A stretch of DNA of 64,000 nt from Kuschelorhynchus macadamiae (taxonomy: Eukaryota > Arthropoda > Insecta > Coleoptera > Curculionidae). Below are positions 1 to 11,404 of the stretch, in pieces; the first letter of the stretch is position 1, and every line of letters begins with the position of its first letter. The position numbers and the translations under genes are program-made. The notes beneath the pieces are model-generated. The model saw only the letters and a program-made list of their open reading frames with translations, ran no database searches and was not told the DNA's origin. The stretch covers positions 1,218,299-1,282,298 of the forward strand of contig JAUTXW010005211.1 of NCBI GenBank assembly GCA_030620095.1, written 5' to 3'.

Positions 1-809
1 ATTAATAAATAAAATAAACATGATTATTCTACAAAATGATCTTAATATTGTATATGATTGGTGTCAGCTTAATGACATGTCCCTCAACATTAACAAGTGT
101 TGTTAAATGTTATAAAAGACCTTGGCGTATATTTAGATACTTGGTTAATGTTTACTGAACATTTTGAAGTGGTCATTGGTAGGACTAATAAAATGTTGGG
201 CTTTATTAAGAGAGCTACTAGAGACTTTACAAGTATATGCGCTATCAAAATTTTGTATACATCACTAGTAAGATCCGTTCTTGAGTCTTCATGCATAGTT
301 TGGTCACCTTACTATCAGACCCACATCAATAGGCTCGAGAATGTGCAACATAAGTTTATAAAATTTGCAAGGTACAAACTTTTCCAGAGTGGTGTGTGTC
401 TCAGTGATGACCAAACTATGACTTACTTAGACTTAACTACTCTAGTTCGTAGAAGGGAATACTTTGATGTCTGTTTTGCCTTCAATATCTTTAACTAGCA
501 CATAAAAAGCTCAGAATGTCTTCAGTGTTTTTATTTACACATTCAAAATTACCAGACACGAAGTACCTAAGTCTCTTCTGCACATTCCATATTCCCGAAC
601 TTGGTACTTATTATTTAGTCCAGTTAATAGAATATCTGTTAATGTCAATAAATTCTATGAAGGTCTTGTCTTCTTTAATTTATCGCAAGATAGATGCAAG
701 TCTGAAGCTAAACGAAATATCTTAGGTTAGGTTAGGTTAGGTCTGTAATCTCTGTATAAACTTCAAATGTATTTTTATACGTAAATAAATAAATAAATAA
801 AAAAAAAAA
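1..809 (+). mobile_element. 3' part of a decayed CR1/Jockey-like LINE
   Basis: The window opens inside a reverse transcriptase. Bases 20-105 translate to the end of the palm/thumb region (WCQLNDMSLNINK). After a frame change, 97-498 reads as the C-terminal part of the ORF2 protein (KDLGVYLD, then SLVRSVLESSCIVWSPYY), a pattern typical of CR1/Jockey-clade ORF2. Reading continues in broken frames to about 720. The 3' end is an (ATAA)n-type tail at 783-808 followed by a short A-run, as expected for target-primed reverse transcription. The 5' part lies outside the window. It is a dead fragment with frame changes and early stops. The clade is an estimate from motif style only. Confidence 0.75.
722..741 (+). 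repeat. Four tandem TTAGG units
   Basis: Four perfect copies of TTAGG, the ancestral arthropod telomere unit, followed by a single T. They sit in the 3' untranslated part of the LINE fragment, so they could be part of that element or a chance short array rather than a telomere trace. Confidence 0.9.
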
Positions 810-2100
810 TGTAGATCACCGGAATATGAGCAGGCCTATAAAATTTTAAGATCAGAGTCTAAACTTGCTAATAAAAGGGATCATGATGCTTTTCTAACTA
901 CAACCCAACATAATATATTAAAAAATATAAAACATTTTTGGAATTTTGTAAAGTCAAGGCGTAATATGGGTGGATTTCCAAAAGAAATGTTTTTTAAAGA
1001 CACAAAATTAAATGAAGCTCAGAACCGTGAACCCCAACCACTCAGTACTCAGGCCACATGTAATTCCTGCTTTAATCCAAATATAAATCTTAATTATATA
1101 CCTATATCTTCTGGTAGTGTTCCATAAACTTATAAATCTTGATGTCAATAAAGGCCCGGGCCTGGATGCAATTCCTCCAGTTTTCCTGAAAAATTGTAGC
1201 CCATCCCTGGCTTACCCCCTGAGTTGCCTTTAGTCTTTATCGCTAACTTATATATAGGACAATCTCAGGTTTGATATGCATGGGTAAAGTGCTGGAGACA
1301 ATTGTAACTGATAACTTTATTTCAGCGTTTCGTGGAGTTATCTCACCACAAGAACATGGTTTTCTTACTGGTCTCTCTTGCCAAAAAACTGAATGGTCTA
1401 TTCTGACTTTATAAGCTCTGCTGTCAACCAAGGTTGTCAAGTAGATGCCATTTATTTTGATTTTAAAAAGGCCTTTGATCGGGTTGATCAGAACATGCTC
1501 ATATCCAAGCTATAGTCGTATGGAATATCTGATCCCTTACTTTCATGAGTTCGTAGCTACTTGCATGGTCGGACTCAAGTAGTGAAAATAAATAACTGCA
1601 CTTCTGAAATGATCAACGTTTCATCCGGCGTCCCTCAAGGTTCCCACTTGGGACCAATATTATTTCTGATTTTTGTCAATGACCTATCACTGAGGCTCGC
1701 TGATTGTCACCACCTAATGTTTCCAGATGATCTAAAAATCTTCAGTCTTATAAATAATGAAACTAACTCTTCTTTACAACTGAATATAAACAACATATAT
1801 TCATGGTGTCAAGAAAATCATATGGACTTGAACATCTCCAAATGTAAGATTATCTTGCTTCGACCTTGAATGTATTTTATGTCTTACTATGTTTGTAATT
1901 ACCGTTTTTAAAAATTTGATGATGTTCTAGTATTTTATTTGTTTCTACAAGACGATTTTAACTTTTGTTTTCAGAATTGTTTTAACCTTAGTCATAGTTT
2001 AGTATTAAACAGAGTTAGATTTAACGATTATTGACATTTGTAACACTATTTGGGCTCTGCCTGTCATGTGTATTGTTCATAAATAAATAAATAAAATAAG
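810..2100 (+). mobile_element. Decayed LINE with RT core, internally deleted
   Basis: A second plus-strand non-LTR retrotransposon remnant. From about 820 the translation matches the linker before the RT (YEQAYKILRSESKLANK, then FWNFVKSRR). RT motifs follow in several frames: YFDFKKAFDRVDQNML near 1455-1500 and the open piece 1561-1869 with SSGVPQGSHLGPILFLIF. The catalytic YADD box is FPDD here, which should inactivate it. The coding part stops at 1869 and jumps to a 3' UTR-like stretch ending in (AATA)n at about 2080-2097, so the thumb and connection region has been lost. Several in-frame stops and shifts occur between 1100 and 1560. Confidence 0.75.
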
Positions 2101-2429
2101 TAATGTAAGTAAAGTAAACCTAACGCTTTTAAATAATATTTCGCAAATAATTCAACATTCAAATTTACCACCATAAAAAAGTCCACACACACTGCGCGGA
2201 CATTTGTGAGTGTCGTGTAGTTCGGCAAAATTTTATTTATTTGTTTATTTGACCTCACCGCATACATCGATTTATTTTTTTCTTTACACTACTCCGGAGT
2301 GAAGGAGGCTCCCTGTGATACCACGTCAAGAGGAGATCAGCTGACATATTTTCCGCATATTTAATTTTTTTATTAATTTTTGCCTTTTTCGCCTATGAGT
2401 TATTACTGGCAAAATGCTTGGCAAATAAA

Positions 2430-4031
2430 TTTTCTTCACCATCTTATACTTCTACTCCAAGGTACATACTATTCGTAAGTTATTGGACTGCCTTATATTA
2501 TTAATAAATTTCCAGAAATATCTTGGATTGTTTATAAAAAATACCTCTACTCTATATGTCCTGTGACATTTCCTTGTTACATTCTTACATGCAGCACACA
2601 AACTGGAAAAAGCATCATAATCAGATTGACATCTAGACTGCATAAATTTCCTGTGGGCAATTTTTATCAAGATCTTTCAGCTTCAGACTAAAAAAGATAG
2701 TGTTCTTAATTCGATTTTGTTGTAAATACTGAACAAGGCACTGATATAAAGCTCCATAAAATCTTTCAACTGCAACATCTACACTCACATACACAAAAAA
2801 AAATATCCCAGTTAATAGCAGCCAAGTAATCATTGAACCCTCCATAGTCAGCACCGTAAAAATCATAATAGACCTCATCAAACCTAAGTAAATCCCAATA
2901 GTCAACTAAAATTTCAAAATAATAAGCTTTATGATGGGTATTGTCTGACAATAACAGATCATTAGCAGGTAACAACATTTATATTAAGTACATGACTAAA
3001 AATAAGATCCAAAAACACATTTCTACAATTGGATAGAAAATTACCCTCAAACATATTTAAATAGGTGAAAACCTCAGCTACATGAGGCACAGGTGAATTC
3101 TCAGGACAATGTATAGAAACTTCACGAGCTTCATTGAACCACTCCACATTAGACAACTTTTACTCCCCAAAATAACTTTTACTTCCCATTAGGATGTGCT
3201 TCAGCAAGGTATTGAACTGAATTAGGTGGAATGTAAAAACCACCTACAATAAAGGAATTATGTTTTACTTTCACCAAAGACCTGTTCAACTTCGTTACAT
3301 GAGATAGGTAACCTTTTTGATCCTAGCTTTTTGGAGACTGCAACAAGAACACTACCACCTCTGTTCTTGTCAGTAGTCTCTGATAATCTGTCGATTCTAA
3401 ATAAGTTATAGCCATGAAAACATACTTCACTTAAAGGGAAATCACTGTTAAGCCATGTTTCAATAAGGATGATTACAGAGTATTCACAGAGGCTCATAGC
3501 TTCACGAAGGTTCTGCAGTTTTGTTCGCAGACCACCAAATTGTGACCATAACATTTTAGGAGGCTGTCCCGTTCTTTTGACTCCTGACTGGATTCCGCTG
3601 TGTGCCAGGCAATATATGGGATACTATTCCGATATTTAAGTCTAAAGTCCCTTACACCACTCTCCCTTCTTGAGTGAGCCTGGTGAGTAGTCCCCTCAAA
3701 TGGTTTCTCTGTAACGGACTGAGATCTTGTTTCATATTTATATTAATGTCCCTAAGTCGACCCTTGAGATACAGACATCGATTGACAACATCAGAATTCT
3801 GAGAAATTACCTTCATAGGCCTTGTATTGCTGTTTGGATGACCAATTCTGATAACTTTAAATTCAGTAAACTGGTAATATCCAACTTCTCCACATGTGCC
3901 ACATGTAATTTATCATATTCGATTCTCTCTGTATAAACATTGACGTTACTTTCTGCAACAGTAAGATGATATTTTCGGCACGAACATTCCTTTCGTGTCA
4001 CTTGATACAAGGATCTACACTGTTTGGGCAT
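2430..4031 (-). mobile_element. Decayed LINE 5' region (endonuclease) on minus strand
   Basis: On the minus strand, 3554-3258 encodes the start of an APE-type endonuclease domain: ETWLNSDF, then the RIDR and RGGSVLVAV blocks usual in Jockey/CR1 ORF2. Further along (3156-2452) are broken-frame pieces that continue the endonuclease and the linker before the RT (for example AHRKFMQSRCQSDYDAFS, then NPRYFWKFINNIR). No RT catalytic core follows, so the element is 3' truncated or rearranged near 2.4 kb. The 3555-4031 part has an open stretch (3813-4031) that may be ORF1 debris, but I do not recognise it. Confidence 0.6.
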
Positions 4032-5339
4032 TTGGGGATTTAGTGATTATATAGAAATTTTAATTTAGGAGCCATACCTACTTGTCTTTAAACGTATTTT
4101 ATCATATTCACAGATTGTCATTACACATTGTAAATTTCTAGTAATTGTCAGACATTAATTATTGCAATATACTATACGGGTCTTGTTCAAGACTTACCTT
4201 TTTTGAATATTTCAAAAATCTAATACCATTAATGCAAAGTAATTTTACTTTTTTGTAACACACTATTTTAAAGCCCTATATATGTAATTACAGCAGCAGG
4301 TGCCTTAAAGTTTCAGCTTTATCATGCCCCTAAACTTTTTCCATCACATTAATTTAAAAATAAATATATTTACTAAAGATCTAATATTTTCTGTTCACAT
4401 ACCATTCTTGGCAAAATCTGATACCCACAAAACCTGGTCCTTCGCTGTGAGAGTCATAACCAGTTGGCTTCGACATATTTTCTGTATCTATGTAGAATTA
4501 ACAAACCGAAACGTCCTAACTTCTTTTAGATTTGAAATCGCATATAAACGTACATAATACAAGATAATATTCTCACGAAGAAACCCAAACCAAACTTGCA
4601 GAACTTACTAAACTTGAAAAACAAAAAATATAACATATGAGAAAAGAAAGAAAAAAACTTTGAGGTTCAATTTCGTCATCGAATTTTCGTATCGTAAATT
4701 CCACAAATCAAATTTGTCGACTATTTTTTTATTCTAAGGGATACATATAATTTGTTACCAATTTGACGTTACATTGCGCTTGTGTGATAGAACACGGGTT
4801 TTACGTCCGTACTCTATTGCTTATATTTTAAATAATATATTCCTACATTCTAATATTGAGGTGAATTAAGAAATATTTATCTTCTAAGCAGGCAATAACC
4901 ATTAATTCATGTCGTACGTGAATGTTGTGTATTGTAGATAATTATACAAATTCTCATACAATGGGGAATTTAATGCGCTTATTTTTAATCACAGAGCATT
5001 TTTAAGTTTTATACGATACCTTAATTGATTGTTTTAAAGAACTTATTTCTTATGCATGTCATGTGTACTTTTAATTCAATTACGTTTAAATAGTCACTTT
5101 TTTGGACAATAACAAATAAGCCCAGCAGGCTCCGATTTATTTAGACAACTATTATAATGAAATATAAATAAAAAAATAATAATTACAAAGGCGGAGTCTA
5201 GCCTAACGGCCATTCATACTTAACCAGAAAAAAAAACTAATAATAAATTATACAAAATATAGTACAAGAAGTATAAAGAAGGCAATAAGAACTTACTGAA
5301 TGAAAAAAGACGATTTGTTAAGACGTACCTAAAAGAACC
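4032..5339. other. AT-rich stretch, nothing recognised
   Basis: No coding pattern, inverted repeat or known element end was recognised. Open frames here are short and of low-complexity composition. Confidence 0.6.
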
Positions 5340-6840
5340 TTTATGAATTAAGCTGACAATATTATTGTTTAGCGAGTTAAATTCCTTGACTGCATTTTAT
5401 GTGAAAGTACGCCAAAACATGGCTGTCCTGTGGTGAGGCATAGTAAGTTTTAAAAGGTTTTTTAGATTTAACGTATGTACATTTTAAAACATAATATATA
5501 TTAAAAACTAGCTTATCAAGTAAATATTTAGGAGATGATGTATTTAATATTTTAATAGTGAAAATAAGAAGGTGGTAGACGAATATATTACTAATCCGAA
5601 ACCACTTTGATAGGTCATAGGCAGGAGTTATATGATCATATTTCCTTAAATTACACACAAGTCTGCAATATGTATTTTGGATTTTCTGTAGTCTGTTGGA
5701 AGAAAGTTTGTCTACAGGGGTAGTATACTATGCAACCATAACATACCTTAGACAAAGTTAAGCTCTCACACAACATTTTTTTCATCTTGAACGTTAATAA
5801 GTTTTTATTAGCATAAAGCAAGCTTTGTGAAGTTAGTAACGTGATTTACAAATCTTAAATTTTCGTCAAAGACTGAACCAAGATTTCTAGCCTGAGAGAT
5901 TTGAATTTGGTCATTTACAAAAATTCCCATTTGTAACTTAATCCGATCCCTATGGTTCGCAGGACAAAATAAAAAAACTTTCGATTTCTGGGGATTCAGA
6001 ACCAGACTATGCTTGTAAGCAAACTCATTTATAGTTTCTAGATCTTGATTTAACAGAGCAGAAGATACATCATAATCTTTTATATTAAAGCTCCTATAAA
6101 GTTGTGTGTTATCGGCAAAAAAATGGACTTTGGAATGGCGGACAACCTTAAACATATCGAAGTATAAATGAGGAATTGTAGAACGTATGTTTCGTAGGAA
6201 AACCTGCTGTTGGCGGCCTTGTAAGTAATGACTAAGAAAACTCACAGAATTGCGGTCAAAACCAATGTAAGAACATTTGGCAAGTAACAGCTTGTGATTA
6301 ATAGTATCAAATGCCTTACTGAAATGTAACAGCAAGAGAACAAAAGCCCTGTTTAAGTCGTATGCGCGAGCAATGCTGTCAGTCAGATCCGCCAATACTG
6401 TGGTCCCTTCTAAAGCCTGACTGGTGAGTCGGTAAAACACTATGTTCTGACAAGTGTGCATTGATTTGCTTATTCGCGACTTTTTTAATACTTTTGACAA
6501 GACTGGTAACAAGCTTATAGGACGCAAATCACTATAAGTCTGCAGGCTTGTTACCTTAGGATAAAGCGGTTTTCCACGAATTCGGAAAGTAGCCTAACTC
6601 TAAACAGCTGTTCACTATATCCGTAATGTATTTGGTTATAAAAGGCATACATAAATTTATCATCCTAACATTTATACCATCAGTGCCCTGGGAATTACTC
6701 TTAATACTATTTAATATCGTAATGATGTTACAAGTATCAACAGGTCTGAAGGCAAAAGAAATCTGTTCATTGTAATTGTTGTTAAATAATCAATATTTTC
6801 GGCACAGATATTATCACTGTCCTTAAATAAAATGTATTAT
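5340..6840 (-). mobile_element. Decayed LINE reverse transcriptase on minus strand
   Basis: The minus-strand open frame 6527-5808 is a CR1/Jockey-like RT: RPISLLPVLSKVL (motif 1-2 region), HFSKAFDTINHKLLLAKCSY (motif A, with a normal catalytic Asp) and VHFFADNTQLY, where the YADD box reads FADN, losing a metal-binding Asp. The SGVPQGS block between IRSTIPHL and YFDMFK is deleted. The C-terminal part continues in another frame at 5658-5377. Upstream sequence to about 6840 shows weak, shifted continuation of the ORF. The copy is dead by deletion, active-site change and frameshift. Confidence 0.75.
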
Positions 6841-7440
6841 TTACATATATTCTAATAATCTAAATTTTATGTTCCAACAGCCTATTTTTATAAAAACTGA
6901 CAAAAGTTAATAAGAAGTTGTTTGGCAAATTCTAACAAGAATATAGCTCAGAGGATAAATTAAGAAAAGTAATAGTGTTACCAATATTACATCGCAGTTG
7001 AAAAATCCAGTCTCTGGTTTTAAAAATGTTGTAGATAAACAGTTAAATAGTTATCAACACCAAATGGGTTGATTGATTTTATTTTTTGTAAACATCACCA
7101 TCACCCCACCTCATCAGATTCGTGAACCGTTCTTTTAATATTTTGGACAATTCCTCCAAGTCCGCTTAGGGTTGACACCGGAAATGTCATTTTTTTACAA
7201 TTTGCTAATATCCGACCGGCTTTTCTTTCTGTTCGGCTTTCTCCAATTAATTTAAAGAAAACGTAATATAATTTCGGTTTAAAAAAAAAATTAAAAACGC
7301 CCGACCAACCGGTCAAACATAAAAATTAATCGACCCTATGCGAAATCGCCTTGCGACCCATCGAGTTGTTTATGAAATTCGAATTAGAGTGTTTCTCGCT
7401 CGGTTTAAGTATTGACGGTAAGGAAAGTAAAACATTATCA
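6841..7440. other. AT-rich stretch before the hAT remnant
   Basis: No gene recognised. It may include the 5' non-coding part of the adjacent hAT element, but no terminal inverted repeat could be matched to its right side. Confidence 0.5.
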
Positions 7441-7471
7441 TCTTAGTTTTTGTTTGCTATTATACTTTTGA

Positions 7472-9370
7472 TTGATGTTTAATAGGAAAGTGTCCAAAAG
7501 AAAGTGTTTATTTTCGGATAAATTAGAGGCCAAATACCAGCATTTTAAAAAAGGACGGAATGAATCAGAAGCAAAATGTTTAATCGAGTGTTCAATACAC
7601 GATTGTTTTGTATCGGTGGCTAGTAAAGAATCTGAAGACTTGGAAAAACGTTTAATGACTGAAGAGCATAAAGAGAAAATGCAAATATCAGCCGAAAATA
7701 AAAGAAAAATTAGAAATTTTTTTTGCTCCCAAAAATACAATCGGTGAACGAAAATCAGAGCTGGCGAAGGAACCTTAGCATATCATAAAATCATCCATCA
7801 CCAATCATCTAATTCAATGCAATGCTCGTCCAAACTTAAATCAAATACTAATAATTATATTTTTATTAGTGTTGTAAGATTTTTAAATTAAACGATTTCT
7901 GTTTTTTGTAGTTATTTTCAGACTCGGACTTTGCCAAGAAAATTTCTTGTGGTAAAACTAAAACAGAGGCCATAGTTAACAATGTCTTGGAACTCCAGCT
8001 AAACAGGCTCTGGTAAACATTATCAAAAAACATTCCATTTTATGGATTGGGTATTGATGCCAGTAATCATGGAGCAATAAAAATGTTTCCAATTGTCCAA
8101 TATTATTTGATTGGGAAAATGGTATTGAAAAAAAAATTTAGAGTTGGCATTTCTTATCAGCGAAACTTCAGAGGTAATAGCCGATTATAATAAATTAACT
8201 GTGGAAAAAGAAAGCCTATCAACAAAATGTGTGGCTTTCGCTGGCGGCCATGCAAATGTAAATTTTGGTGGTCTTTCAAGTCAGGCCGGAAATATTTTTT
8301 TTACAAAACTCAAAGTTTAAATGAACGAAACGTGGGAGTTGGATGCTCTGCACATATATTGCATAACTGTTTGCAATATGGAGCTGACTCTCGTCAAGTC
8401 GATATTATTGCATAATTTTCAATTTACACAGTGCGCATCGAAAAGTTAAAAGAATTTTGCGACTTTTTTGAGATATCATAAAGATGGCTTTCTATGTTAC
8501 CTGCTCTTGAGAGACTAGTAAAAATATACTCAGCTCTAAAAGTTACTTCTTATCGTTGGAGCATTGTACTGTTGTCTCGAAAAAAAGACGAAATGTCTGA
8601 ACTCTATTTATGATTTTTGCATTTAACTATGCACATATTTCACAGTAATGTAGCATCCATTGATAGGAAACATATTTTAGTATTTGAAATAAGTGAAAGT
8701 ATAGACGTTTTGTGCCCCTGAAAATAAAATGTCATTTAAAATTTTAACAGAAAATGGATACCAACAAGAGGTGACCATTTTAGGTGTCAAGTTGAACACT
8801 CTTATAAAAAATGTATTTCGTATTTAAAAAAATGGGCAGAACCATTGACTGAATTTCAACTTTTTAAATGGATCTCTAATGATTCTAATATTAAATTTGA
8901 TAATGTAGTATCTAGTTTCAAGTAAAACTTTAAATTCTTGTTGACGAAAGTAAACTAATAAATGAAATTATTTGTTTAAACGAGTTTTTAAAAGTATTTG
9001 AAAACGGTGAAGAATTTAAAAATTTATCATTAGATCAGATGGTGTCGCTTCTTCAAAAATTGCAAACATTTAGATCTTGTTTCACAAACTTTTAATTATT
9101 TGTCAGTTTTACTTTGCCATTTCAGCGAATAACGCAACTGTTGAGCGAATGTTTTCACTTATTTCGGCTCAATGGACGAAAGAGCGAAATTACCTTTCAA
9201 TTGAGTCAGTAAAAGGAATAATTATACTAAAGTATAATTTCAAAACTTGTACATGCTCTGATTTTTATAAATATGTGTTAGAAAACGATCTTTTGAACAA
9301 AATTGGTTCTTCTGACAAATATCGCCCTAAACCTAAACCATCAGAAACTAGTACATCGCAATCAGAGTAG
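7472..9370 (+). pseudogene. hAT-family transposase pseudogene (BED finger, RNase H-like, dimerisation)
   Basis: The order of domains is that of hAT transposases. The 5' open piece 7472-7747 resembles a BED-type zinc finger (KCLFSDKLEAKYQHFKKGR, then EEHKEKM). A stretch near 8040-8070 reads FYGLGIDASNHG, the first catalytic-Asp block. About 8330-8365 reads GVGCSAHILHNCLQ, and 8500-8570 ERLVKIYSALK plus a W-S-I stretch. The 3' open piece 9077-9370 carries the dimerisation motif NNATVERMFSLISAQW. Stops and shifts between 7750 and 9080 make it non-functional. hAT proteins cut and paste their element using 5-8 bp terminal repeats; I could not match the ends. Confidence 0.8.
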
Positions 9371-9383
9371 GTATTTATAGTGC

Positions 9384-9448
9384 TTCCAGTCTCAGTTCAA
9401 CCACCAGTTACTTATTCGACTGGTGTTCCGACTGGGACTGGAAACATC
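9384..9448. repeat. Imperfect hairpin just 3' of the hAT ORF
   Basis: TTCCAGTCTCAGTTC on the left pairs with a right arm ending GGGACTGGAA, and an internal CCACCAGT pairs with ACTGGTGTT. The loop is ACTTATTCG-like. It could be a subterminal palindrome of the hAT element. Confidence 0.7.
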
Positions 9449-9753
9449 TAATGTATAGTTCTCACTTTTTTGTTTTGTATATTTTTGTTGTATTTTGTTG
9501 CTTTTTTTTAGTAATCAATGTTTATTTTTGTGTTTTGATATTTTTATTTTTTAGGCAAATAAATAATGCATTATTTTCGATAAATCTTATTCTGATATTA
9601 TTAAACAATATTTTTTGTGTGTTTTTTTAGGTAATAATTTAATGCATTTTATTTTATACATATGTATGTGTTTAAATAAATTTGTGAAGAAATGTCCGGC
9701 TTTTTGATTAAAAATCAGGTTTTTTTTTTATATAATTAGCCTACTTTTACACA
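9449..9753. other. T-rich intergenic stretch
   Basis: Mostly T-runs. The end reads TCTGGCAACGCT at 9760-9771, faintly like a hAT terminus, but no partner was found on the left side. Confidence 0.4.
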
Positions 9754-10155
9754 TTGTCTATCTGGCAACGCTACTTCCGCTTAGGGCCGTCAAGAGAAAA
9801 TGCGATCCTGGGACTAATGACGGGTAGTTCTACATCGTTTATTTCGCGTCGCCCTTATTACCAGAAATTACTAAATGCAACACTGCTCCTCGTCGACCTC
9901 CCCCCATATATGATTTTCGAAAAAATATGGGTACAAAGCAACCGGCTAACCTGCCATTACGTAATGGAGCCCAGGCAAAACTATGGATCATCTTTTTTTA
10001 AGTCATCAGTTATTTTGGTCGGCAAGGGCATATGGGATGCCCTTCGTCAAAAATTGCGTTACGCCATTGGCCCCTTCGAAAACTCCGTAGCCGGGGAAAA
10101 CATCTCCGACCCTCCCTCTCGACAGGCTTGCTTCAGTTGCTTCCACTTTAGCTGA
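9754..10155 (+). other. GC-richer block with a 133-codon open frame, unidentified
   Basis: Base composition is clearly higher in G+C than the flanks and the frame is open for 133 codons. The predicted product (SIWQRYFRLGPSR... CFSCFHFS) shows no motif I recognise, and the opposite strand is also open (10212-10006). It is more likely a decayed repeat of different composition than a gene. Confidence 0.3.
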
Positions 10156-10930
10156 ACATCGTTTAATAAACTTATTAAGACTTTTTTGAGAATTAGTATT
10201 AGCAGGGACCATTAAGCAGTCTCTCTATCTTAAGCGAAGAAAACAAGTGCGCACAGCAGATAAATATTAAGCAAGTCATTGGCGAATCCAGGATTTTGGT
10301 TTGGGGGGGGGGGGGCTGTCATAAAGAAACCCTTGTTTGCCAAGGACTGCGATGAAGTAGGCTCCCGCTTTATGTCGCTCCCACATAGGTATATCGCCCA
10401 TAACATATTCTTTTTCTCTCCCGCTGGCTTGTTAAGATAACTTTACTATGTTATGGCGATCGCTATCTAATTTTCGGATCTCTGTGTATTCCGGGTTAAA
10501 AAGTAATAGATGCATATCGCACGAAAATATTACAAAATAAGGTATAACGTTTAAGCGGATTTTGTTTCATTTAAAATATAACTTTGGCCATTGTTTTTGT
10601 AAATTTATAATGCGTATTTTTTGGAAGGACATTGCCCATTTGCCCTTATGAGAAAACTGCTACTGGCACCATTTACTATTTCTTTTTACAAGAAATTTTG
10701 ACTAATCTAAACTTAGTTAAAAAAGTAAAAGCTAAATTAACATAAATCAGCCAATATTTCCTTTAAAAAGGAAAACCAATATTGACGTAGTTTAAGATTT
10801 TATGATATTTCTAACTTTTAAACATCCATAAATTAGTAACTCAATAACAAAATAAACTTACCTACAAGTTAAATCTTCAATTTTCTTCAAAACAAACTAC
10901 TAATTAGAAAACGTTCAGCGCAAAAAAAAT
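10156..10930. other. Intergenic stretch with a poly-G run
   Basis: It holds a run of 13 G near 10304-10316. Nothing else was recognised. Confidence 0.6.
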
Positions 10931-11056
10931 GCAATGAAAAACCGTAAACTTCCAGGAAAATCCGTGTTAAATATTGTAAGATTTGTAAGGTTAGTTAGGT
11001 CAGCTTGGCGATGTCAAAAATACGCAGAATTACAGAATATAAGTAATTCAACGGCT

Positions 11057-11078
11057 TCGCGAGGTTTTTCTCGCGACA
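11057..11078. repeat. Short perfect hairpin
   Basis: TCGCGAG and CTCGCGA are separated by GTTTTT, a seven-base-pair GC-rich stem in otherwise AT-rich DNA. Confidence 0.7.
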
Positions 11079-11162
11079 TCTTTGGGTATTCATCGCAAAC
11101 GATTCGTAAAGGTTCAAATTCAAGTATTGTTGTTGTTGAATTACGATTTGTTAATTACATAG

Positions 11163-11394
11163 GTCAAAATACAAGAGTTCTAACCACACTATACCACAAC
11201 TTGTTACGTTCTGGACGCGCGTTTCGCTAACCAAGTCAGCATCATCAGTAGATGATACTTATCAGTTTATATTATCTGCTGATGATCCTAATTTGGTTAG
11301 CGAAACGCCCGTCTAGAACGTAACAAGTTGTGATGTAGTGTGGTTAGAACTCTTTTATTTTGATCTATCTTCCACCACAGGTTCCAGTGTTAGG
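11163..11394. mobile_element. Foldback element with hammerhead-like cores
   Basis: Two arms of about 90 bp, roughly 11163-11252 and 11275-11374, are imperfect inverted copies (GAGTTCTAACCACACTA... and its complement), with a loop of about 20 bases. The ten-base string AATTACATAG occurs directly before (11153-11162) and after (11395-11404), consistent with a target-site duplication. Each arm, read outward, contains CTGATGA, then a short hairpin ending TTAGC, then GAAACG, and about 15 bases later CGTAAC. That is the order of the hammerhead ribozyme conserved core. No protein is encoded. Confidence 0.7.
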
Positions 11395-11404
11395 AATTAC
11401 ATAG

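Noticed and set aside
722..741. TTAGG run as evidence of a telomere
   Set aside because: Only four units, inside a LINE 3' end and followed by ordinary repeats.
7438..7740. 100-codon minus-strand frame opposite the hAT start
   Set aside because: A shadow of the BED-finger coding strand; composition mirrors it.
9755..9775. TCTGGCAACGCT as the right end of the 7.5-9.4 kb hAT element
   Set aside because: No complementary end or 8-bp duplication was found to the left.
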